From positions 1-58,688 of the forward strand of contig CAKZRU010000166.1 in assembly GCA_937146725.1 (NCBI GenBank): a stretch of 58,688 nt of DNA. Direction: 5' to 3'. Below are positions 17,919-25,901 of the stretch, one piece after another. Within the stretch, counting starts at the first letter, position 1. Each line of letters opens with the position of its first letter. The translations under genes and the position numbers were made by a program. A model generated the notes under the pieces. The model did not search any database. It was not told where the DNA came from and saw nothing but the letters and a program-made list of their open reading frames with translations. The stretch is from an uncultured Myxococcales bacterium (GTDB lineage: Bacteria; Myxococcota_A; Bradymonadia; UBA7976; VGTA01).

Positions 17919-19031
17919 TCAACTCGGACAAGTACTTAACTCGGGAATAAACTTCCGATATTGAAGTCGACAATCGTGATCAAAGACGAGTGCTTGCCAA
18001 TGAGGATAAGAACTAGGGGGTAGATACATTTCTTCGTTTTGGTCATAAGAGCCTTCAAAGCCGGTCAAGCGATAAATCACATCACTTGCAGCGCCTTTTA
18101 CGCCATCATCGGTTGCTCTAGAGCCAATGTAATAGTCATTCCCCGGCCAACTGACATGATCCCAAGCAACAACAGAAAAAAGCACACAATCCGAAAAATC
18201 TAAGCCTTCTTGATTGTAAGTTTCGGGATAGCACAGTTGCGGATGTCCATTGGGAATGAGCGGTCTAGTGATGAGATGGCTAGTACTTGTTTGACCAGAG
18301 CTTGTTTGAGAATGCATAAAACTTTGGGTTTGGTACTGCAAAGAGCGATAAGGATCAAAGTAAAGCGCTTTAATGTGATCAAGTTGCGCACCATATTGCT
18401 TTAATATTGAGGCTAAAGCTGTTTCTAAGCAGAGCTCTAGTTGGCCTCTAAACTTGCCGGCAAAAACGCCACAGCCTAACCCAGGAATCGTGATTAAAGC
18501 TTGTTTCCCAAGTTCTTTACAACGTTGTTGAGCCCACAGTAAAGAAGGGAGTAATCTTTTAGTCATCAGTTGGGTATATTTAGCTTGATCTAACTGTGCA
18601 TTGGTTGTGACCAAGTCATAGTCACAGGCGCGGTGATTTTGCCCTGAACAATGACGCAGTAAAGGACCCGGCACAAAAAGCAAATGCCCTTCTAAGGGGA
18701 TTTGATGTGGATTTGACTTATGATGCAAGCCATCATCAAAAAGAGTACAGGGCACAGCACAGGCAATGGCCCCCAAAAGACGCAGTTCTTGAACAGTCCA
18801 ATCAGACCCATCACCTGAAATACTCATTTCGGCAAAGATTTGCGGATGCTTGGTATTGATAAAGCGCTCAATAAACTCATCCAAAGCAAGTTGCTGGAGT
18901 GCTTGATCGCTGACATCAGCGAGAGCTTGTTTAAGATAGCGACCGGCGATTGAACGATCGAGCACAAGTTGCTCTTGATACTGCTTAAGTTCAGCTTCTG
19001 TGTCGGGGTGTAGGGTAAATATGTAAGTCAA
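17919..19031 (-). CDS. Macrodomain-like protein, MavL/DUF4804 type (candidate)
   Basis: A 370-aa soluble protein on the minus strand. The segment CDYDLVTTNAQLDQ..., then ALITIPGLGCGVFAG, then KALYFDPY resembles the macrodomain-like family (DUF4804) that includes the Legionella effector MavL; the Gly-rich loop after a beta strand is the expected ADP-ribose phosphate-binding loop. The family call is from memory of its motifs. If right, the protein binds or hydrolyses an ADP-ribosyl compound. The start appears to be TTG 19031, since no ATG precedes the conserved part. It is convergent with the aminotransferase and divergent from the ATP-grasp gene; no ADP-ribosyltransferase is adjacent. Confidence 0.55.
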   Translation of the reverse strand: MTYIFTLHPDTEAELKQYQEQLVLDRSIAGRYLKQALADVSDQALQQLALDEFIERFINTKHPQIFAEMSISGDGSDWTVQELRLLGAIACAVPCTLFDDGLHHKSNPHQIPLEGHLLFVPGPLLRHCSGQNHRACDYDLVTTNAQLDQAKYTQLMTKRLLPSLLWAQQRCKELGKQALITIPGLGCGVFAGKFRGQLELCLETALASILKQYGAQLDHIKALYFDPYRSLQYQTQSFMHSQTSSGQTSTSHLITRPLIPNGHPQLCYPETYNQEGLDFSDCVLFSVVAWDHVSWPGNDYYIGSRATDDGVKGAASDVIYRLTGFEGSYDQNEEMYLPPSSYPHWQALVFDHDCRLQYRKFIPELSTCPS

Positions 19032-19297
19032 AATAAACTCTGTTTTTCTTTGAGGGTGATATCTTTTTATTTAAAACGATTGAGAGTTTAAAAATATAAC
19101 TGAAGCTAAGTGATAAATTCTACAAAACCTATCCTCGAGTTTTAGCAATCATTTTTTGCTTGATATTACCTAACTAAAAATATTGGACCCAAGCAAAAAT
19201 AAAGCTTTTGTTTTAAGCTAAAATCTGACTAATGGGCGCGCTCGGTCATCTGTTTCATTTAGATGCTTCTTTTCTCTCTCCTTGTTGGAGGTGACCT

Positions 19298-20803
19298 ATG
19301 ATCACCACACTTGCTCGCGATGAGTTATTTAAGGCTACTGCTACTCGGGTTTTACCAGACAGTTTTAAACCTTCTGCCCACTATTATCCAAGGGTGCTTA
19401 ATGCACAGATACATCCTTTGGTGTCTTCTTTTTTAAGACAGAGTCAACAGCAAATCGTACAGCGATATTGTCATTTAAATCCACAGGTTGACCCAAGTGC
19501 TTTGCATGATCTGCTCAGTAGAAATAACCAATATTTTCATTGGGCGGGGGCTGACTTATTTTATACCGTGACCGATAGTGGGGTTCGACGAATGATTGTG
19601 GTGGAGACCAATTCCTGTCCTTCGGGAAATAAGTCTACACCCTTGCTGCGAGAAGATGAGGAATTAGGTGGATATGAACGTCTGCTTAAGCAGTGCTTTT
19701 TGCCTTTGTTGAAACGTCGTAATCTACCTCAAGGCAGCCTAGCGGTTTTATTTGATAAAAATGGCATGGAAGCTTCTGGCTATGCGGCGGCGCTTGCGGA
19801 ATTAACCGGTGAGCCTGTGTACTTGACTCCAATGCCAAGCTCTTTAGAAGAAGCTCAAACTCCTGTAAACCCTGTGGCTGTCTTTGAGCAAGGCATTCTT
19901 CATGTGAAAGCTCCCGAAGGGGAGATGATTCCAATCAGAGCCGCATTTAGATATGTGACGCAAAAGCCTTGGAATCGGATTCCATGCAATACCAAAACAG
20001 CGATTTGTAATCCGGTCATCGCTTGCCTAGCGGGTGGACGTAATAAGTTAGTCGCCGCCAAGGCTTATGATTTGATGAACGCTAAATTGCAAGGCACTGG
20101 CTTAAGTATTCGTACGCCCGAAACAATTCGTGATGTGAGTTTAGCAGAAGTCCCCTTGTGGGTGGAAAAGTTTGGTGGCTATGCTGTGATTAAAAATCCA
20201 TATAGTAATGCCGGACAAGGCGTTTGGACGATCACCTCAGCCCGTGATTTAGATGAGTTTTATGAGGCGGCTCATAACTATGATCATTTTATTGTACAGG
20301 CTTTAATTGGTAACTCTCAATGGAGCTCAACTCAGGCGGGAAGCAAGTATTATCATGTAGGTACCATGCCCAATAAAAAGGGGGAGATCTATATTGCTGA
20401 TCTACGCATGACGGTAGCTAGTGGGCCAAGCGGGTTTAAGCCCATGGCAATTTATGCGCGTCGTACCGGTCAAGCCTTGCCTGATTATCTTGATCCTAAC
20501 TTACCCTCATGGCCAATTTTAGGAACGAATTTATCAGTAAGTGAGGGCGGTGGACAGTGGAGTGCTGATACCGATCGCTTATTACTCATGGATCAACGAG
20601 ATTTTAATAAGCTCGGTGTAGGGATTGATGATTTGGTAGAGGCTTATATTCAAGCGGTGCTGTCCTCGATTGCCATCGATGAAATGGCCGAGCGTCTAAG
20701 TAATAAGGCGAAAAAAGGTGCTCTCAAAAAAAGGCTGTTTCTTTCATTAAATGGTGACCAATCATTAATGAATGAAATTAAGCAGGCAAGCGGTGGGCTC
20801 TGA
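19298..20803 (+). CDS. ATP-grasp-like ligase (candidate)
   Basis: A 501-aa soluble protein. The central part reads like an ATP-grasp fold: KLVAAKAYDLMN, then VEKFGGYAVIKNPYSNAGQGVWTI (lysine and Gly-rich nucleotide-closing loop), then FIVQALIG and IYIADLRMTV. An upstream motif ETNSCPSGNKS may bind substrate. ATP-grasp enzymes join a carboxylate to an amine or thiol using ATP; the substrates here are unknown. GGAGG precedes the ATG. It heads a same-strand cluster (45 bases to the AspA-like deacylase), a pairing also known for RimK-type ligases and AspA-like genes. Exact family not recognised. Confidence 0.6.
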   Translation: MITTLARDELFKATATRVLPDSFKPSAHYYPRVLNAQIHPLVSSFLRQSQQQIVQRYCHLNPQVDPSALHDLLSRNNQYFHWAGADLFYTVTDSGVRRMIVVETNSCPSGNKSTPLLREDEELGGYERLLKQCFLPLLKRRNLPQGSLAVLFDKNGMEASGYAAALAELTGEPVYLTPMPSSLEEAQTPVNPVAVFEQGILHVKAPEGEMIPIRAAFRYVTQKPWNRIPCNTKTAICNPVIACLAGGRNKLVAAKAYDLMNAKLQGTGLSIRTPETIRDVSLAEVPLWVEKFGGYAVIKNPYSNAGQGVWTITSARDLDEFYEAAHNYDHFIVQALIGNSQWSSTQAGSKYYHVGTMPNKKGEIYIADLRMTVASGPSGFKPMAIYARRTGQALPDYLDPNLPSWPILGTNLSVSEGGGQWSADTDRLLLMDQRDFNKLGVGIDDLVEAYIQAVLSSIAIDEMAERLSNKAKKGALKKRLFLSLNGDQSLMNEIKQASGGL

Positions 20804-20850
20804 CCACATAAACGTCTTAGATTTGAGATTTAGGTAAAGGAATATATGTG

Positions 20851-21822
20851 ATGATGTACTGTAAAAACTTAGATCTTGAATCATGGCCTAAGGGAGAAAT
20901 TAGCCAAGGTTGGGTTCATATCGTGAATGATGGGATTGCTAGTCCCATACAAGTCCCAATCTTGGTGGCAAGAGGCTTAGAGGATGGCCCTACTTTGGGT
21001 TTAACAGCCGCTGTGCATGGGAATGAATTAAATGGGATTTTGGTGATTCAAAAGCTCTTTTCAGCATTAAATCCAAAGCAGTTAAAAGGGAACATTGTTG
21101 GCGTATTAGTGATGAACGTGCCAGGTGTTTTACAAGGAACAAGAGCCTTTAATGACAAGGTTGACTTAAACCGAATTGCTCCGGGACATCCCAAAGGTAC
21201 CATGAGTGATGTATATATTCATCGTTTGTTAGAACGAGTCGTTTATAAGTTTGATTACTTAATCGACTTACATACGGCAAGCTTTGGACGACGTAATAGT
21301 TATTATATTCGAGCGGATATGTCGGATAGCATCACCTCAAGAATGGCTAAACTGCAAGCACCCGATTTGATCTTAAATAACCCACCAAGTGGTTCATCTG
21401 TGCGAGGTTGTGCGGCCGCTCAAGGGATTAAAAGCATTACCATCGAACTGAGAGATCCAAACCTCTTTCAGTATTCTGTAATCGATGATGCCGTGACAGG
21501 AATTCAGAACGTTTGCTATGACCTTGGTTTACTCGCAGGAGAAGTGAACTGCCAGCTAGAGGAAGTCACGCTCTGTTCAGATTCTTTTTGGTGTTATACG
21601 GATGAGGGTGGAATTTTAGAAGTGCAACCTCAGATTTTAGATCTTCTCGACGAGGGACAGCGTATCGCAACGGTTCGATCTATTTTTGGTCAAATTACCA
21701 AGGAGTTTTACGCCCCGGCGACCGGCATTGTGATTGGAAAGAGTGTAAGTCCGATCAATCAAACCGGAAGCCGTATTCTGCACTTAGGTCTAGAGCCCAG
21801 CTTAATTCCCTGTGATCTATAA
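20851..21822 (+). CDS. Succinylglutamate desuccinylase/aspartoacylase-family (M14-like) deacylase
   Basis: A 323-aa zinc hydrolase. The zinc ligands are visible: His and Glu in AAVHGNELNG and His in YLIDLHTASFG; the catalytic Glu is in SITIELRDP, and NRIAPG fits the substrate Arg/Asn region. The family removes acyl groups from amino acids or peptides (AstE, AspA and relatives). ATG 20851 is preferred, eight bases after AAAGGAA; GTG 20848 and ATG 20854 are alternatives. It lies directly downstream of the ATP-grasp gene, so ligase and hydrolase may act on the same conjugate. Confidence 0.85.
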   Translation: MMYCKNLDLESWPKGEISQGWVHIVNDGIASPIQVPILVARGLEDGPTLGLTAAVHGNELNGILVIQKLFSALNPKQLKGNIVGVLVMNVPGVLQGTRAFNDKVDLNRIAPGHPKGTMSDVYIHRLLERVVYKFDYLIDLHTASFGRRNSYYIRADMSDSITSRMAKLQAPDLILNNPPSGSSVRGCAAAQGIKSITIELRDPNLFQYSVIDDAVTGIQNVCYDLGLLAGEVNCQLEEVTLCSDSFWCYTDEGGILEVQPQILDLLDEGQRIATVRSIFGQITKEFYAPATGIVIGKSVSPINQTGSRILHLGLEPSLIPCDL

Positions 21823-21837
21823 AATCTAAAACACGTT

Positions 21838-21855
21838 GGGACTAAAAGTCTTTTT
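21838..21855 (+). terminator. Weak hairpin plus T-run after the deacylase gene
   Basis: GACT-AAA-AGTC, extendable by two G-T pairs, is followed by TTTTT. The stem is short, so this is only a possible Rho-independent terminator or attenuator between the deacylase and the 77-aa protein gene. Confidence 0.25.
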
Positions 21856-21954
21856 GGTGAGTATTTCTTGCTTATCTTACAAAAATGTTCTCAAGTTTAT
21901 GTATAAGTCACCGAAATAGACACAGCTGATTAATTCATGAAAAGAGGTAGAGTA

Positions 21955-22188
21955 ATGAGCGGAATTACGATGGATGCAAGTGTAAATGCAATGGTAGGCC
22001 AATCTCAGGCAATGAGCCAAGCGAATCTAGAGACTGTTGCCCAAGTCAAGTTAGCCAAGGGCGTAAATGAAATGCAAAAGAATGCTGTGATGACCTTGAT
22101 CAGCAGTGCGGGCTTAAGTACTTATTCTCGAGCGGGTGAAATGACAGTGGTTACACCAAAGGGCATGCAGGTTAACACGATCGCTTAA
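21955..22188 (+). CDS. Small protein, YjfB-like or system-specific
   Basis: A 77-aa protein, rich in Met, Ala, Gln and Val, with no cysteine and no membrane segment. The stretch NAMVGQSQAMSQANLETVAQ followed by KLAKGVNEMQKNAVMTLISS is amphipathic helix and loosely recalls the small 'putative motility' proteins of the YjfB family. ATG 21955 is seven bases after AGAGG; ATG 21937 would add six residues. It sits between the AspA-like deacylase and the DUF2252 gene, which raises the alternative that it is a substrate or carrier of the enzymes around it. Function unknown. Confidence 0.65.
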   Translation: MSGITMDASVNAMVGQSQAMSQANLETVAQVKLAKGVNEMQKNAVMTLISSAGLSTYSRAGEMTVVTPKGMQVNTIA

Positions 22189-22266
22189 TTTGGTCTTAGC
22201 GGTGACTCTTTCAAAATTTAATGTTAGTCTTCAAGCTTGTTATGAAAACATAAGAAGCGAGATAAG

Positions 22267-23367
22267 ATGAGCAAAGCACCCTCAGTCCCCTTTGAACTTA
22301 ATGAGCAACAAGTACAGCGCCTACAAGCGGCGATCAGTGAAGATAAAAAACCTGAAGTCTTGCTGTTTCGGATTCTTGGACCTCAACTACAACAACGTTT
22401 TACTGATTTAGTAGATTTAAGTTCTGTGCCTCGATTACTTTTGCACGGTAATCCACATCTTGATAATTATGCGCGTACATACAATGGTGCCGGTTTATTA
22501 GACTTTGATCGGAGTCGGGTGGGACCGAGTCTGTGGGATATTTCAAGAGCGCTTTGTTCGATTACCTTTTGGAGTGAGGGTGATGACCTAAGACCAAAGC
22601 AAGAAATTGTGGATTGCTTTGTAAACTCTTATATTAGAGCGATTGAAGATCGCTTGGTGTATTGGGAAGTACCGGACTTTTTACGTAAGGTTAAGCCCAA
22701 GAAGTTTCAATTATCGACTCAAAAATATTTAAGCAGTGGGAAGAAATGGGTCAAGAAGCTAAAAAATAACCTTGTTGATCCGGAAGGTGAGTTTTATGAG
22801 GGCTTATTCCAAGCTTATTTGGAGACTTTACCTCAAGGAAGTCTTAAGCATTGGGCGATCAAAGAGGTAGCTGAAGTCGCCGGAAGCATGGGAAAAAAAC
22901 ATTATGTGTATTGGTTAAAACCTAAGCTTAAAACCCGTGAAGCGATTTTATTAGACATTAAGGAAACCTATTCCGAAATTGATAATGAACACTTTAACAA
23001 CCCCTTTGAACAAGAGGGAGAGCGAATGGTCACCGCATCAAGAATATATTCACCGGGCCTAGAAGAAGGGATTGGCTATTGTCGTTATCAAACCGAGGAT
23101 TATTGGATTCGGCAGATTCCTACCTTTAGTGTTAAAGTACCCGTAGGGATCATACATGACGAAGCGATGCAGCTTGCGCAAGAAATAGGGATTCAGCTTG
23201 GCCGTGGGCATCGAGTGATTGATGAGATTTATAATCAAGGTCAGGCCAAGCAGGATTTAATTGACGCAATAGACAGTCAAAAGACGATACTGATCGATAC
23301 CTGTGAACAACTTAATCAAGAAGTGATGATCGCCTATGAGTATTACCATGCTCAACTCAAAGGATAA
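22267..23367 (+). CDS. DUF2252 family protein (kinase-like fold)
   Basis: A 366-aa protein with the DUF2252 signature: His60-Gly-Asn-Pro-His64-Leu-Asp-Asn67, then GLLDFDRSRVGPSLWDISR with Asp79 and Asp81. This resembles the phosphotransferase catalytic loop and Mg-binding Asp of aminoglycoside-kinase-like folds, but the substrate of DUF2252 proteins is not known to me. The start has only a weak ribosome site. It follows the 77-aa protein by 78 bases and precedes the exporter by 18. Confidence 0.8.
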   Translation: MSKAPSVPFELNEQQVQRLQAAISEDKKPEVLLFRILGPQLQQRFTDLVDLSSVPRLLLHGNPHLDNYARTYNGAGLLDFDRSRVGPSLWDISRALCSITFWSEGDDLRPKQEIVDCFVNSYIRAIEDRLVYWEVPDFLRKVKPKKFQLSTQKYLSSGKKWVKKLKNNLVDPEGEFYEGLFQAYLETLPQGSLKHWAIKEVAEVAGSMGKKHYVYWLKPKLKTREAILLDIKETYSEIDNEHFNNPFEQEGERMVTASRIYSPGLEEGIGYCRYQTEDYWIRQIPTFSVKVPVGIIHDEAMQLAQEIGIQLGRGHRVIDEIYNQGQAKQDLIDAIDSQKTILIDTCEQLNQEVMIAYEYYHAQLKG

Positions 23368-23385
23368 GGGCTAGGTGAGTATAAT

Positions 23386-24243
23386 ATGAGTCTTCTACTC
23401 ATGATGAGCTTTGTCTTGATCGGACTGAGTTCAGCCTTTATTTCTGGGCTCACCGGTCTGGCCGGTGGTGTCTTGCTACTGAGTTGCCTGTCTCTACAAT
23501 TTCCACTGGCTGTCGTGATTCCGTTGCATGCATTCATTCAAGTGATTGCCAATTTTAGTAGAGTTTTTTTACTGAAAGAGCATATCGAATGGAAGATTTG
23601 GAGAGCGTTTAATCTACTCAGTATTCCCGCCGGTCTTTTGGGGGCGTATAGTGTGACTTTTCTGCCCAAGGATATGATTAAGCTTGCGGTTGGAATGGTG
23701 ATACTTTTGGCTGCCCTTTATACCTTAAAACCAAGTCTAAAAAAGCGAGTAGCCCAGCCAATTAAGCCTAATAAATTACCAAGTGTATCAGATCATGAGA
23801 CCTCTGCTTTACAGCTGACAGATAAACAGACTGCACAACAAAAAAGCTCTCAGAGTAGATCCGATGAACATGATTTGGATAACTCAGGACGTTATGTTGC
23901 TTTAGGGGCTTTATCTTCATTATTGGGTATGGTTGTTGGGGCAACCGGTCCCTTAATCGCTCCATTTTTTATGATTGCCGGTCTAAAGCGAGAAAGGTTT
24001 ATTGCAACTAAATCTGCATGTCAGTTCACAGTACAGATCATTAAAACAATCCTATTTGTGCAGTTTTTGAGTTTTGATTACAGTATTTATGCTACTGAAC
24101 TGAGTTTGACAATTATTGGTGTTTTTATAGGTACTTGGTCAGCTAAAAAAGTCTTAGTACAAATTAAAGGGGCTTGGTTAGAGACCGTCATTGCCTTTAT
24201 GCTCATTACACTCGCTATCCGAATGATCGTGTCAGTCATATAA
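23386..24243 (+). CDS. TauE/SafE-family membrane permease
   Basis: A 285-aa membrane protein with the duplicated helical arrangement of the TauE/SafE (sulfite exporter/anion permease) family: the Gly-rich first repeat (SGLTGLAGGVLLLSCLSLQF), a charged cytoplasmic loop (about 120-165), then the second repeat (GMVVGATGPLIAPFFMIAG). About seven or eight hydrophobic segments. Substrate unknown; family members move organosulfur or anionic compounds. Only 18 bases separate it from the DUF2252 gene, so it is probably the last gene of that operon. Confidence 0.82.
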   Translation: MSLLLMMSFVLIGLSSAFISGLTGLAGGVLLLSCLSLQFPLAVVIPLHAFIQVIANFSRVFLLKEHIEWKIWRAFNLLSIPAGLLGAYSVTFLPKDMIKLAVGMVILLAALYTLKPSLKKRVAQPIKPNKLPSVSDHETSALQLTDKQTAQQKSSQSRSDEHDLDNSGRYVALGALSSLLGMVVGATGPLIAPFFMIAGLKRERFIATKSACQFTVQIIKTILFVQFLSFDYSIYATELSLTIIGVFIGTWSAKKVLVQIKGAWLETVIAFMLITLAIRMIVSVI

Positions 24244-24399
24244 AGTCATTGAGTATGCTTGCCTTAACCAAGTCACTAAAAAGATGACAAGCGCTTCACT
24301 TTTTAATCCGATGATTCAAGCTAGCTTTATTTAAGATCAATTTGCTTTATTGTTTAGATTTTAAAGGTTTAGATCTTGTTTATCTTTGTATATTAATGT

Positions 24400-25869
24400 A
24401 TGTTTAAGTATCTTAATATGTGTATTTTGTCATTTAACAAGTTAAAACTAAAGCAACTAAAGTACCTTATGAACTTTCATTCTAAGCCAAATCATTATCG
24501 GAAACAGCTTGAGTCAATCAGGGATCGCTTAGATGCAGTAGGTGTACAAACCTTCAATTTTGCCTTTTATCCTGAAGGCACAAAAATGCTCGAATATAAC
24601 ACCGAGCAAAACTCCAAAGCTCATGCTACGCGTTTTACTTCGCACGGAGTTTGGGAAAAAGGTTCATCCGAAGAAATATTGGCTGAGTTTCTAGGCTTAG
24701 TACACCCTGAGGACATTAATAAGTTAGTCGACTATGTTCAGGCTCATCTAGAAACATCAATGAGCGGTCGGGTAGGCTTGACCCCAACAGCCTTTAGCAG
24801 TGAGCGCTTTAGGGCCAAAGAGACAGGTCAAGACTATCGTTGGTATGAATTACGTTCACATCTCGTCTTGGATCCAAAACTAAAAATAGTGATTTGTGAG
24901 GGCTGCTTTTTAGACATTACAGACCTTGTCGAACGCGAACAGGAGTTGGCTAATGAAATCGCTGAACGCAGCCAAGCTCAAAAAGCATTAGAAGAAACTC
25001 TTAATACCCTTAAAAAAACCCAAAATGAGCTTATTAACTCATCTAAACTTAAAGCTTTAGGTGAAATGACAAGCAGTGTGGCACATGATTTTGGTAATTT
25101 AATTAACCCTTTGCTCTTTTACGGACAATCCTTACAAACTCAGCTGCAAGAGCTACAAGAGCTGACCAATCAGCTTTCTTTTTTAGAGAGTGATCAAAGT
25201 GATCAATCTCTTGTTAAGAAAGATCTGTCTCAAGTCAAAAGCCAATTTACTAAGCTTATTGGGTTTGGCCAAGAAAACTTGCAAAAAATGGATTTAGCGA
25301 TTCTTGACAGTCTTTCGTTAATTAAACGACTTCGAGCGACCTATCATCCTAAACAAGACAGCTGTAAATCTCATGAAAACTCATTCACAGCAAAGCCTGT
25401 TTTGGTAAGTGCGAGTGAACTTGTACAAAGTGCATGGTACTTAGCACGTTCAAAATGGAGAGGTGCACTAGAACTCCTACCACGTTTTGGTGTCTCTGGT
25501 GATGATTTTAGCATCTATCTTGATGATGAAAGTGAGTTACGGCAGGCCTTGATTAACTTGATCTGTAATAGCTTAGATGCGATCTATGAAAAGTTTCAGG
25601 CTCATTTAGATCAAGCCGATTTGGATGTTAGTGTAGAACTTTCCATACATAGTAGTGCCTATAAAATCTCAATTCTTGATCAAGGCATTGGCATGGATGC
25701 TCATAGTCTGCATCTTGCTCAACAGTCATTTTATAGCTCAAAGGGTGAATATGGTTCAGGCTTGGGTCTGTTATCTGTACAACAAACAATGCAAAAGCTG
25801 AATGGCTGGATAGAGCTAGTTTCAGAGCCAAATCAGTGGACCAAAGTCACATTGAACTTGCCAAAATAG
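24400..25869 (+). CDS. PAS-containing soluble histidine kinase
   Basis: A 489-aa sensor kinase without membrane segments. A PAS domain spans about 80-190 (PEDINKLVDYV, YRWYELRSHLV, GCFLDITDLVEREQEL), then a coiled coil (about 185-220), the dimerisation helix with phospho-acceptor His229 in SSVAHDFGNLINP, and an HATPase domain with N-box INLICNSLDAI, G1 ILDQGIGMD and G2 GSGLGLLSV. It should sense a cytoplasmic signal. No response regulator is adjacent, so it is an orphan. The start is uncertain: ATG 24400 and ATG 24469 both lack a clear ribosome site. Confidence 0.88.
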   Translation: MFKYLNMCILSFNKLKLKQLKYLMNFHSKPNHYRKQLESIRDRLDAVGVQTFNFAFYPEGTKMLEYNTEQNSKAHATRFTSHGVWEKGSSEEILAEFLGLVHPEDINKLVDYVQAHLETSMSGRVGLTPTAFSSERFRAKETGQDYRWYELRSHLVLDPKLKIVICEGCFLDITDLVEREQELANEIAERSQAQKALEETLNTLKKTQNELINSSKLKALGEMTSSVAHDFGNLINPLLFYGQSLQTQLQELQELTNQLSFLESDQSDQSLVKKDLSQVKSQFTKLIGFGQENLQKMDLAILDSLSLIKRLRATYHPKQDSCKSHENSFTAKPVLVSASELVQSAWYLARSKWRGALELLPRFGVSGDDFSIYLDDESELRQALINLICNSLDAIYEKFQAHLDQADLDVSVELSIHSSAYKISILDQGIGMDAHSLHLAQQSFYSSKGEYGSGLGLLSVQQTMQKLNGWIELVSEPNQWTKVTLNLPK

Positions 25870-25901
25870 CTAACTCGTAACTCCTGTGAATCGTCTCCTC
25901 C

